A stretch of 64,000 nt of DNA from Brevundimonas huaxiensis (lineage in GTDB: Bacteria; Pseudomonadota; Alphaproteobacteria; Caulobacterales; Caulobacteraceae). Below the pieces are notes generated by a model. That model did no database searches and was not told the origin of the DNA. It was given only the letters and a program-made list of their open reading frames with translations. The translations under genes were made by a program, and so were the position numbers. Positions 27,194 through 36,355 of this stretch are shown here, in pieces (the first letter of the stretch is position 1; each line of letters begins with the position of its first letter). The stretch lies in contig NZ_JABBJE010000003.1 in NCBI RefSeq assembly GCF_014218725.1, forward strand, positions 291,887 to 355,886, read 5' to 3'.

Positions 27194-27958
27194 ATGAATC
27201 CTGTACTCGCCGCCGCCGTCATGGGCGGGCTGGGCCTGATCGTCGGCAGTTTCATCGCCGCCGTCAGCGTTCGCCTGCCGCGTGACGAGGATATCGTCGT
27301 CGCCCGCTCGCGATGCCGGGGCTGCGATCAGACACTACGTTCCTGGGAGCTTGTGCCGGTCTTCAGCTGGCTTGGTTTGCGCGGGCGGTGCGCGCGATGC
27401 CACACGCGGATTTCGCCGCGTTATCCGCTGATCGAGTTAGCTTCGGCCGGCGTCGGCATCTGGGCCGGGGTGTGGGGCGCGACAGGCGCCGCCTCGTCAT
27501 TCATGATCGCCGCCACGGCCGTTCTGGGTTGGCAGCTGTTGCTGATCGCCATCGTCGATGGTAAACACTTCTGGCTGCCGGATAGTCTGACGCTGCCCTT
27601 GATCTCGACCGGCGTCACGGTCGCGCTGATTCTGGATTGGGGCCTCGGCTTTTCCCATCTGATTGGCGCGGCGGTCGGTTTTGGCGGACTTTGGGTGGTC
27701 GGCTGGTTCTACCAACTCGTCCGTAAGCGCCAGGGGCTTGGGGGAGGCGACCCCTTCCTGTTCGCAGGGGCAGGGGCCTGGGTCGGCTGGATGGGCCTGC
27801 CCAGCGTACTGCTGTGGGCCTGCGCGGTCGGGCTCAGTCTCGTCTTCGGTATTTTGGTGGTCCGGCGCAGCGTCAGCGGATCGGAGAAGCTGCCCTTCGG
27901 CGTCTTCCTGGCCGTCGGGATCTGGTTGACGTGGCTTTATGGACCGTTGGGCCTCTAA
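27194..27958 (+). CDS. Prepilin peptidase (A24 aspartic leader peptidase)
   Basis: 254 residues with about seven membrane helices. The N-terminal domain has the zinc-binding pairs CRGC and CARC of PilD/GspO-type enzymes. The two catalytic Asp are expected in IVDGKHFWLPD and GLGGGDPFLFAGAGAW (family GxGDxKL; the Lys is replaced by Phe here). It would cleave and methylate type IV pilin or type II secretion pseudopilins; none of these genes is in the window. Confidence 0.88.
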   Translation: MNPVLAAAVMGGLGLIVGSFIAAVSVRLPRDEDIVVARSRCRGCDQTLRSWELVPVFSWLGLRGRCARCHTRISPRYPLIELASAGVGIWAGVWGATGAASSFMIAATAVLGWQLLLIAIVDGKHFWLPDSLTLPLISTGVTVALILDWGLGFSHLIGAAVGFGGLWVVGWFYQLVRKRQGLGGGDPFLFAGAGAWVGWMGLPSVLLWACAVGLSLVFGILVVRRSVSGSEKLPFGVFLAVGIWLTWLYGPLGL

Positions 27959-28581
27959 CGTCCGGTCGTCAGCTTCACGATAATGATGGCCGCCGTGTCC
28001 AGAATGGCCTCTGGCGTATCGGCCCGCCGCAACAGATCGAAACTGGCCGCCGTCGATTCGGCGATGGAGGCGATCTGGTAGGACGCCAGACGCGGATTGT
28101 AATCCTTGGGATGCAGGCCGCTGGCGTGGGCCTGGGCCACGCGCCGTTCGATCGACAGGTGCAACCGCCGCAAACGGCGCACCCGGCTTTCGACGAAGGC
28201 GGCGTCGCCATTGTCGGCCAGCATATGTTCGACACGCAGCACCTGACCGTGGCTGCGCCAGATGGCCATCACGTCCAGAATGAAGGCGCGCGCGATGACG
28301 AAGGCCTTGTCGCCCGGCCAGTCGGCCTGGAAATGCGCCGCCAGCCCCTGGAAATCCGTCGCGGCGACCTTGCACAACGCCAGAACAGGTTCTTCGACCG
28401 TCTTGAAATAGGTGTAGAAGTTGGAAGGCGATACACCGGCGGCCAAGGCCAGATCGGCGACGCGGATTTCCCCGTAATGCCGCTCGTTCAACAGGCGTTG
28501 GGTTGCGTCGAGGATCGCCTGGCGGGTTCTGCCGCCTCGCGCACCGATCTTGTGGCCCAGCTTGTTGGTGGTGTCGGCCAT
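27955..28581 (-). CDS. TetR-family transcriptional regulator
   Basis: 208 residues. A TetR helix-turn-helix spans about 17-62 (TRQAILDATQRLLNERHYGEIRVADLALAAGVSPSNFYTYF, seen as consecutive pieces of the standard motif). The C-terminal ligand domain is not assignable to a named subfamily. The start at 28581 is chosen because the longer frame would run into the tRNA gene. It is convergent with the peptidase gene, overlapping it by four bases. It might be the missing repressor for a distant operon. Confidence 0.87.
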   Translation of the reverse strand: MADTTNKLGHKIGARGGRTRQAILDATQRLLNERHYGEIRVADLALAAGVSPSNFYTYFKTVEEPVLALCKVAATDFQGLAAHFQADWPGDKAFVIARAFILDVMAIWRSHGQVLRVEHMLADNGDAAFVESRVRRLRRLHLSIERRVAQAHASGLHPKDYNPRLASYQIASIAESTAASFDLLRRADTPEAILDTAAIIIVKLTTGR

Positions 28582-28602
28582 GTCCCCGATGGTCGAAAGG
28601 CG

Positions 28603-28678
28603 TGGTGCCGGCTGCAGGAATCGAACCCGCGACATCCAGTTTACAAAACTGGCGCTCTACCAACTGAGCTAAGCCGGC
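28603..28678 (-). tRNA. tRNA-Thr (anticodon UGU), CCA encoded
   Basis: The minus strand reads a complete cloverleaf: acceptor GCCGGCT/AGCCGGC, D arm with TAGCTCAGTTGGTAGAGC, anticodon stem CCAGT/ACTGG around the loop TTTGTAA (anticodon TGT), T arm GCGGGTTCGATTCCTGC, discriminator A and encoded CCA. The length is 76 nt. It lies 21 nt upstream of the TetR gene. Confidence 0.97.
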
Positions 28679-28794
28679 CCGCACGGGCGGTGAGCGGCCC
28701 TTATGTCCAGCCTCGCGCCCGGACGCAAGGCGCCAGCGCAGGCTTGCGAAAAATCCGACGTACGACGCCCAATAACAAGCTGAGGCTCGATGAA

Positions 28795-28808
28795 GGTAAC
28801 CGGTGTCT
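28795..28808. promoter_or_regulatory. Candidate LacI-family operator, uxaC promoter
   Basis: GGTAACCGGTGTCT, centred on ACCGGT, 82 nt before the uxaC ATG. One of six similar sites in the island (consensus about TGACACCGGTGTCA). Confidence 0.6.
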
Positions 28809-28889
28809 TTTTGCGGCGCATGTTGTAGGTTTGTTGGATCAAGATCGAGAGGCGAACCAAGCCTCCGCCACGAGGCCATGAGGAACGCT

Positions 28890-30305
28890 ATGGTTCATCC
28901 GCTCAAACTGAACCCCGATCGCCTGTTTCCGGCGGAAGCCGACACCCGGGCGATCGCGCGTCGTCTGTATGGTGAGATCAAGGGGCTGCCGATCATCAGC
29001 CCGCATGGTCATACGGACCCGAGCTGGTTTGCGTTGAATGAACCCTTCGCCAATCCGGCCGAACTTCTGATCACGCCCGACCACTACGTCTTCCGCATGC
29101 TGCACTCGCAGGGCATGGCGATGGAGGATCTGGGCGTGCCGCGCGCCGATGGCGGGCCGGTCGAGACCGATCCGCGCAAGATCTGGCGGCGCTTCGCCGA
29201 GAACTATCACCTGTTCCGAGGGACGCCTTCGCGGATGTGGCACGACTGGGTCTATGCCGAGGCCTTCGGCATCGACGTGCGGCTGTCGGCCGAGACGGCG
29301 GATCACTATTACGACGTGATCGATGCGGCCCTGAAGACCGACGCCTTCAGGCCGCGCGCCCTGTTCGACCGCTACAATATCGAAGTCCTGACCACGACCG
29401 AGAGCCCGCTGGACACGCTGGAGCATCACAGGACCATTGCGGCCTCGGGCTGGAAGGGAAGGGTGCTGACCGCCTATCGCCCGGATCCGGTTCTGGATCC
29501 CGGCTATGAGGGCTTCCGCGACAATCTGAAAATCCTGGCCGAGCAGACCGGCCGCGATACGCTGAACTGGGACGGATACCTGCAGGCCCTGCGCGATCGC
29601 CGGGCCTTCTTCATCGAAATGGGCGCCACCTCGACCGATCACGGCCATCCGACCGCCTTTACCGCCGATCTGCCCAAGGCCGAAGCCGAGGCCCTGTTCC
29701 GGCGTGTCTCGACCGCCGCCGCCAGCGCCGCCGACGCCGAACTGTTCCGCGGCCAGATGCTGACCGAAATGGCCGCCATGTCGGTCGAGGATGGTCTGGT
29801 GATGCAGCTTCACCCCGGCAGCTTCCGCAACCATTCCGCCACCGTCTTCAACCGCTTCGGCCGTGACAAGGGCTGCGATATCCCGACCCCGACCGATTAC
29901 GTCCGGGCGCTGAAGCCGTTGCTGGATCGGTTCGGCTCGGACAGCCGTCTGTCTTTGATCCTGTTCACCTTGGACGAGACCACATATAGCCGCGAACTTG
30001 CGCCGCTCGCCGGCCACTATCCGGCGCTGAAGTTGGGGCCCAGCTGGTGGTTCCACGACAGCCCCGAGGGGATGCGTCGCTTCCGCGAACAGGTCACCGA
30101 AACGGCCGGCTTCTACAATACGGTCGGCTTCAACGACGACACCCGCGCCTTCCTGTCCATTCCCGCGCGTCACGACGTGGCGCGGCGCATGGATTGCGGC
30201 TTCCTGGCCAAGCTGGTGGTCGAGCACCGGATGGAGGAGGACGAGGCGCACGAATTGGCCCACGCCCTGACCTATGGCCTGGTCAAGGCGGCGTACAAGC
30301 TGTGA
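28890..30305 (+). CDS. uxaC: Uronate isomerase
   Basis: 471 residues. The amidohydrolase-like UxaC signature is clear: IISPHGHTDPSWF near 36-47, then FDRYNIEVLTTTESPLDTL, and the metal/ligand region VMQLHPGSFRNHS and WWFHDSPEGMRRFREQV. It isomerises D-glucuronate to D-fructuronate and D-galacturonate to D-tagaturonate. The ATG at 28890 has AGGA 6 nt ahead. It opens a three-gene run uxaC-uxuB-uxaA with a start-stop overlap (GTGA) to uxuB. A LacI-type site lies upstream. Confidence 0.96.
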   Translation: MVHPLKLNPDRLFPAEADTRAIARRLYGEIKGLPIISPHGHTDPSWFALNEPFANPAELLITPDHYVFRMLHSQGMAMEDLGVPRADGGPVETDPRKIWRRFAENYHLFRGTPSRMWHDWVYAEAFGIDVRLSAETADHYYDVIDAALKTDAFRPRALFDRYNIEVLTTTESPLDTLEHHRTIAASGWKGRVLTAYRPDPVLDPGYEGFRDNLKILAEQTGRDTLNWDGYLQALRDRRAFFIEMGATSTDHGHPTAFTADLPKAEAEALFRRVSTAAASAADAELFRGQMLTEMAAMSVEDGLVMQLHPGSFRNHSATVFNRFGRDKGCDIPTPTDYVRALKPLLDRFGSDSRLSLILFTLDETTYSRELAPLAGHYPALKLGPSWWFHDSPEGMRRFREQVTETAGFYNTVGFNDDTRAFLSIPARHDVARRMDCGFLAKLVVEHRMEEDEAHELAHALTYGLVKAAYKL

Positions 30306-31771
30306 GCAGACTGAATCCAGCCGCCCTGAAGGGACTGCCCGCCGACGTCGCCGTCCCCGGCTACGACCGCGACGAAGTGAAGACCGGTGTCGTCCATCTG
30401 GGCATCGGCGCCTTCCACCGCGCCCACCAGGCGGTCGTGTTCGACGATGCGATCAGGCGAGGCGATCCGCGCTGGGGCGTGCTGGGCGCCTCGCTGCGAT
30501 CGCCCGGCGTGCGCGATCAGCTGAACCCGCAGGACGGGTTGTACACCCTGGTCGTGCGTGACGGATCGGACGAGCATCTGCGGGTGATCGGCGCCTGCGC
30601 CGGCGTGATGGTCGGGCCGGATGATCCCGCCGCTCTGGTCGCCGCCATGGCCGACGCCGATGTCCATATCGTCACCCTGACCGTGACGGAAAAGGGCTAT
30701 CGCCTCGATCCGGCGACCGGCGACCTGCTTTTGAGCGACGCTGATGTCGCGGCCGATCTGGTTGATATCGCCGCGCCCCGTACCGCGCCTGGATTCATCG
30801 TCGCGGCGTTGCAGGCGCGAAGGGCGGCGGGGCGGAAGCCCTTCACCGTCATCAGTTGCGACAACCTTCCCCACAACGGCAAGCGTATCCTTGCCGGGGT
30901 CATCGCCATGGCGCGCCGGATCGATCCGTCGCTGGCGGACTGGATCGAGGCCGAGGGTGCCTTCCCCCAGACGATGATCGATCGAATTGTCCCGGCGACC
31001 ACCTCCGACGACATCGTCCGCCTGACCGCGCGTCTCGGAGTCGAGGACCGGGGCATGGTCAAGGCCGAACCCTTCACCCAGTGGGTGATCGAGGACTGGT
31101 TCGCCGGCGAGCGGCCAGACTTCGCCGCCCTCGGCGTGCAACTGACCGACGCGGTCGAACCGTGGGAGGACGCCAAGCTGCGCCTGCTGAACGGCGCACA
31201 CTCGGCCATCGCCTATCTGGGCGCTTTGTCGGGTTATGAGCATGTCCACGAAGTCGTGGCCGTTCCCGGCTTCCGCGCCTATGTCGAGGCTCTGTGGGAC
31301 GAGGCCGAAACCACGCTGAATCCGCCGCCGGGTCTGGACATCCCCGCCTATCGCGAGGCGCTGATGGCCCGATTCTCCAATGCGGCCCTGATGCACCGCA
31401 CGCGCCAGATCGCCATGGACGGCTCGCAGAAACTGCCTCAGCGCCTGCTGGCAGGCGCCGCCGAACGTTTGGCGGCCGGGCAGGACATTCCGGCCATGGC
31501 CTTGGGCGTCGCCGCCTGGATGAAGTGGCAGTCGGGCGTAACCGAAACAGGTGAGCAGGTCGTCGTCGACGATCCTCTGGCGGCCAAGACCTCCGAACTG
31601 TTGGCCGGCGCCGACACTGATCAGTCGCGCGTTTCGGCCTTGCTGAGCCTGTCGGCCGTCTTCCCGCCCGCGTTGGCCGCTGACGACCGGTTCGCCGCAG
31701 CGGTCACGTCAGCCTATCTGTCGCTCAGCCGGAACGGCGCCGTCGAGGCCGCGCGTCTGGTCGCGGAGTGA
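30302..31771 (+). CDS. uxuB: Fructuronate reductase (mannitol dehydrogenase family)
   Basis: 489 residues from a GTG overlapping uxaC. VVHLGIGAFHRAHQA is the NAD-binding start; TLTVTEKGYRLD, ISCDNLPHNGK, MIDRIVPATT and EPFTQWVIEDWF follow E. coli UxuB closely, while UxaB is more distant. It reduces D-fructuronate to D-mannonate. Since the next gene is an altronate dehydratase and neither uxuA nor a separate uxaB is visible, it may also or instead reduce tagaturonate. Confidence 0.9.
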   Translation: MSRLNPAALKGLPADVAVPGYDRDEVKTGVVHLGIGAFHRAHQAVVFDDAIRRGDPRWGVLGASLRSPGVRDQLNPQDGLYTLVVRDGSDEHLRVIGACAGVMVGPDDPAALVAAMADADVHIVTLTVTEKGYRLDPATGDLLLSDADVAADLVDIAAPRTAPGFIVAALQARRAAGRKPFTVISCDNLPHNGKRILAGVIAMARRIDPSLADWIEAEGAFPQTMIDRIVPATTSDDIVRLTARLGVEDRGMVKAEPFTQWVIEDWFAGERPDFAALGVQLTDAVEPWEDAKLRLLNGAHSAIAYLGALSGYEHVHEVVAVPGFRAYVEALWDEAETTLNPPPGLDIPAYREALMARFSNAALMHRTRQIAMDGSQKLPQRLLAGAAERLAAGQDIPAMALGVAAWMKWQSGVTETGEQVVVDDPLAAKTSELLAGADTDQSRVSALLSLSAVFPPALAADDRFAAAVTSAYLSLSRNGAVEAARLVAE

Positions 31772-31775
31772 ATCC

Positions 31776-33275
31776 ATGTCTCGCGTCCTGATCCTGAACC
31801 CCGCCGACGACGTCGCCATCGCCTTGGACGACATCGCCAGCGGCGATACGCCCGATGGTCTGAACGCGCCGGCGTGCGCCGACATCCCCACCGGCCACAA
31901 GATCGCCCGTCATGCGGTGGATAAGGGCGGTCTAATCCGGCGCTACGGTCAGGTGATTGGGCGCGCGAAGGTCGCCATCGCGGCCGGCGATCACGTCCAC
32001 GTTCATAATCTGGCCATGGCCGAGGATGGGCGTGAAGCCGAGGTCGGGGCCGACTTGCGTCCGCCGGCGCCGTTGTCTGGCGCGACGTTCAACGGCATCG
32101 TTCGCCCGGACGGCCGCGTCGGCACACGCAACTATATCGGCGTCCTGACCAGCGTGAACTGTTCAGCCACCGTGGCGCGCCGCATCGCCGACGCCTTCCC
32201 GGACTCCAGCCTGCCTGCGGGCGTCGATGGCGTGGTCGCATTCACCCATCAGGGAGGTTGCGGCGGCTCGTCGCTGAGCAGCGACGTGACGCTGCTGCAG
32301 CGGACTTTAGCGGGCTATGCAAAGCATCCGAACTTCCACTCCATCCTGATCGTGGGTCTGGGTTGCGAAGCCAATCAGATTCCCGCCTGGCTCGCCAATG
32401 AAGGCCTTCAATCCGGCCCGCGACTGCGCGCCCTGACGATCCAGGAGGCCGGAGGCACGGCTCGTGCGATCGACGCCGGGATCGAGATCGTTCGCGATCT
32501 GCTCGCCGAGGCGGCGCAGGTCCAGCGCCAACCTGCTTCCGCATCTCACCTGACTGTCGGTCTGCAATGCGGGGGTTCGGACGGCTGGTCCGGCGTGACC
32601 GCCAATCCGGCGCTTGGGGCGGCTGTCGATGTGCTGGTCGCGCACGGCGGCTCGGCCATGCTGTCGGAAACGCCTGAAATCTGGGGCGCGGAACATCTGC
32701 TGCTGCGGCGTGCGGCGTCTCAGGATGTGGCGGATAAGCTGAACGCGCGCCTGGAATGGTGGCGCGACTATGCGGACCGCCATCAGATGGAGCTGAACAA
32801 CAATCCGTCGCCCGGCAATCTGAAGGGCGGCCTGACGACCATTCTTGAGAAATCGCTAGGTGCGGTGGCCAAGTCCGGTTCGAGCCCGCTGAACGACGTG
32901 ATCGGATACGCCGAACCGATCCAGGCCAAGGGCCTCAGCTTCATGGACAGCCCCGGTTACGACCCGTGCTCGGCCACGGGCCAGATCGCCTCGGGCGCCA
33001 ATCTGATCGTCTTCACCACCGGCCGGGGCTCGGTCTTCGGCGCCAAGCCCGCCCCGTCGATCAAGGTCGCCTCCAACGCCAGGCTGGCGAACTGGATGGA
33101 TGAGGACATGGACATCGACGCCTCGCCCGTCCTGACCGGGACCAGCTTGGCCGAGGTCGGCGAGGTCATCTTCCGCAAAATGCTCGATGTCGCGTCAGGC
33201 GAGCCGTCCAAATCCGAGGCCCTCGGCATCGGCGACAACGAGTTCGTGCCCTGGCAGGTGGGAGCGTATTTGTAG
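31776..33275 (+). CDS. uxaA: Altronate dehydratase
   Basis: 499 residues with the two-part UxaA layout: a small SAF-like N-terminal domain (DIPTGHKIARHAV) and a large domain starting IVRPDGRVGTRNYIGVL, with a conserved Cys/Gly-rich HQGGCGGSS and SPGYDPCSATGQIASGAN. It dehydrates D-altronate to 2-keto-3-deoxy-D-gluconate. It is 4 nt after uxuB and ends before a strong terminator. Confidence 0.95.
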   Translation: MSRVLILNPADDVAIALDDIASGDTPDGLNAPACADIPTGHKIARHAVDKGGLIRRYGQVIGRAKVAIAAGDHVHVHNLAMAEDGREAEVGADLRPPAPLSGATFNGIVRPDGRVGTRNYIGVLTSVNCSATVARRIADAFPDSSLPAGVDGVVAFTHQGGCGGSSLSSDVTLLQRTLAGYAKHPNFHSILIVGLGCEANQIPAWLANEGLQSGPRLRALTIQEAGGTARAIDAGIEIVRDLLAEAAQVQRQPASASHLTVGLQCGGSDGWSGVTANPALGAAVDVLVAHGGSAMLSETPEIWGAEHLLLRRAASQDVADKLNARLEWWRDYADRHQMELNNNPSPGNLKGGLTTILEKSLGAVAKSGSSPLNDVIGYAEPIQAKGLSFMDSPGYDPCSATGQIASGANLIVFTTGRGSVFGAKPAPSIKVASNARLANWMDEDMDIDASPVLTGTSLAEVGEVIFRKMLDVASGEPSKSEALGIGDNEFVPWQVGAYL

Positions 33276-33328
33276 AGGCGGCGAGGGATCCGAAAACCTC
33301 AATCGTCGCTTTTTGCCTGAGTAAAAAG

Positions 33329-33357
33329 AAGGCCCGGAGCCGTTCGCTCCGGGCCTT
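33329..33357. terminator. Rho-independent terminator between uxaA and the receptor gene
   Basis: A 12-bp stem AAGGCCCGGAGC / GCTCCGGGCCTT closes a 5-nt loop. It serves uxaA and, read backwards with the A-run at 33323-33327, the convergent receptor gene. Confidence 0.88.
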
Positions 33358-33392
33358 TAGTTTGTCACGCTGGAGGCGTCAGGGAGGGAAGC

Positions 33393-36149
33393 TCAATACT
33401 TCCAGCGCAATCCCACGGCGATCTCTCGGCCGGTGTGACGGTAGTCGGACACGCGGTTGGTCACGTCGACATAACGGTCGGTATAGGCGTCCGTCAGATT
33501 GATGCCTTCAAGCGAGAAGGTCAGGTTCGGCGTGAACTCGTAGGACATGGAGGCATCGACATTGGTGGTGTCGTTGACGCCTTCTTCGGAGTTGCCGTTC
33601 GCGCCGGGGAAGGACAGCAGATACTGGCTGCGGTGTGCGACCGAGACGCGGGCCTGGAACGGGCCATCCTCATAATACAGGGTCGCGTTGGCGGTGTTCT
33701 TCGACTGGCCCGTCAGGCGGTTCTTGCCGGCCGTGCCGTAGCTGACTTCCGAATCAACCCAGGTGACGTTGCCGGTGAAGCCGAAGTTGGACCAAAGGCC
33801 AGGCAGGAAGAAGAAGGGTTGCTGATATTGGATTTCGATTCCCTTCAGCGCGCCGCCTTCGCCGTTCAGGCGGCGCGTGACCTGGAAGATGTCGGTCGGG
33901 CTTGCAGCCCCCTGAAGCAGTTCGTTGGGCAGGCCCAGCTGGTTGTAGGGGGTGCCGACGGTTTCCGATGTGATGAAGCTGTCGATGTCCTTGTAGAAGA
34001 CGGCGGCGGCCAAAAGACCCTCATTCTGGAAATACCACTCGACCGAGAAATCGTAGTTGGTGGCGCGGAACGGGTCGAGAAGCGGGTTTCCGTAGGAGAC
34101 GGTGCGGGTTGTCGGTGAGACGCTGCCGCCCGGGGTCAGATCGCCGAGGGTCGGACGCGACATCACCTTGGCGGCGCCCAGGCGAATCACGACGTCGTCA
34201 CGCGGCTCCAGCGCCAGATTGAAGGATGGCAAGACGTCCTCGTAGTCGTTATCGGTCGTGACATAGTCATAGGTCGTGACCGGCGGCGTCCCCACGGCGA
34301 TGGTTTGCCAGCCTTTGGCCGTGACCTCAGTCTGGGCATAGCGGATGCCCGCATTGCCGCGCAGGACCATACCTCCAACAGTCGTATTGAAGTCGGCCTG
34401 GAAGAAGACGCCCTTATCCGTTTCGTCGACTTCACGCTCGCTGCGATTAGGGACAAGGGGATCGTCATAGAAGCTGAGGAAGTCAGCAATCTTGGAAATG
34501 TCCGGAACGATGAAGCTGAGGTCCGAACCTGCGCCGGCGCTTACACCGTCCCCGATGCTGACGACGCGTCCGATGCTGTCGACCCCGGTAAGCCGATCGG
34601 CGCCGGTCGGAGACGTCTTGGTCCGCGTCAGGCCGAAGGTTTCGAACCCATAGGTGCGATACTCGCCGCCGATCTTGAAGGTCAGGGAGTCGGACCAGTC
34701 GTAGGCCAAGGAGCCGGCGCCGACCTTATTGTCAAAGTTGCCGCCGGCGTTGCTGCGCGTCGCATTGACCAATGTGAAGCGTTGACCCGAAGTGACGTCA
34801 AAACCGTAGTTGATGCGCGGCCGTCGATCATCCTCACGGAAGTCGAAGGTATAGCCGTTTACGCCCGCGGCCTCGAAAGCATAGGCGACATTGAGCGGCG
34901 TGCGGGCTTCGGATCGGTTGGCGCCGACCTTCAGATTGCCATGCAAGCGGTCGCTGAAATCGTGGCGGACGTTCAGAGAGGCTTGGTAGAAGTTGCTTTC
35001 GTTGCGGGTGAAGCCGTTTTCGGCGCGAACCAGCATGTTGTCGAAGACGCCGTAGGACAGGATGTTCTTGTCGGCGTCGATCGCATAATCGCGCACGACG
35101 ACGCTGTTGACGTTGGCGCGACTGAACGACCAGGCTTCGATGTTTGGGCTTTCCAGTTCCGAGTTAAAGCGCGACCACAGGACGTCCAGCACCGCCTCGG
35201 TGCGGTCGCTCGGCCGCCATTGCAGCGCGCCCGTCATGCCCAGGCGGTCTTCCTGAGTATTGCCCAAGGTGTAGCGCGGGATGCGGGGATAGAAGGCGTT
35301 CAGGACGGCGTCACGTTGCGCCGTCGTGGTGCAGGGAATGCAGCCGCCGAAGTTCTGGCCGCGCCCATAGGGATTGCCGGCGGCGTTGACGTTTGACGGG
35401 TCGCCCTTTTGCCAACGCGTCGTGTTGAAGCTGCCCAGGATTGGCGACCGCTCGGAATAGGCGATTGACACCAGGGCGCCGAAAGTTCGGTTCTCGTTCG
35501 ACCAGCTGAGCAGACCCGCGAGCCGCGGCACCGTCTTCTCAGACAGATCATTGTACGAGCCCTAAACAGACAGGGCGGAGTTTAGGCCGCTGCCGCCGAA
35601 GTCCAGCGGGCGACCCGTCTGCAGATCGACCGTGGCGCCCAGCGAGCCCTCCTCGATCTCGGCCGATTGCGTCTTGCGAACCTTGATGCTGTTGAACAAT
35701 TCGGACGCGAACATCGAGAAGTCGAAGCTGCGGTTGCGGTTGCCGCCAGACGCAGCCTGGGCTTCCAGGCCGTTGATCCGGGTGCGGGTGAAGTCGGAAC
35801 CCAAACCACGCACCGAGATGGTGGTGCCCTGGCCGTTGACGCGGTCGATGGTCACGCCGGGCAGGCGCTGGATCGCTTCGGCCAGGTTCTGATCGGGGAA
35901 GTCGGCCATGTCTTCAGCCAGGATGGCGTCCACCGCTCCGGCTTCGCGGCGCTTGATGTTCAGCGCCTGTTGCAGACTGGACCGGAAGCCGGTGACGACG
36001 ATTTCATCGACCACGGTTGCATCTTGGGCGGCGTCTTGCGTGACGGGTTCTGAGGCAGGAACCGCTTGAGCCGCAGCCGCCGACGCACCCATCAGGGCCG
36101 CCAAGGATACGCCAACCGCGCACAGAGTCCGGGTGTTGATCCGTCGCAT
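33393..36149 (-). pseudogene. TonB-dependent receptor interrupted by an in-frame TAG
   Basis: The frame encodes 918 codons with one stop, TAG, at codon 196 (plus-strand 35562-35564). Before it: signal peptide MRRINTRTLCAVGVSLAAL..., TonB box DEIVVTGFRSSLQQAL and plug domain with GQGTTISVRGLGSDFTRT. After it, in the same frame: the rest of a 22-strand barrel ending in GREIAVGLRWKY, a normal terminal aromatic. Relatives read SVQGSYNDLS at the junction, so CAG to TAG is the likely change. It is a Caulobacter/Xanthomonas-type receptor, probably for pectin oligomers given its place beside oligogalacturonate lyase. A LacI-type operator lies 29 nt before the start. As written the product is truncated in the plug. 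Confidence 0.85.
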
Positions 36150-36177
36150 TCGTTCTCTCCCCATCCCGGCGTCCATC

Positions 36178-36191
36178 TGGCACCGGTGTCA
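36178..36191. promoter_or_regulatory. Candidate LacI-family operator, TonB-receptor promoter
   Basis: TGGCACCGGTGTCA, one base from the perfect palindrome TGACACCGGTGTCA, just upstream of the receptor gene on the minus strand. Confidence 0.65.
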
Positions 36192-36355
36192 TTTTGTGGC
36201 ATGCTGTCGCGTATATTCGGATTGGCGACGTGTCGCTTATTGCAACAGCTTCCCGCATTTTGCAACAAGGTGATGTTGGGACGAGAGATTCCGCTGAGTA
36301 CGTCGATAAGTCCTCGACATCTCAGGCTTTAGGGTCCGAGCGATTGGCGGTGTTT

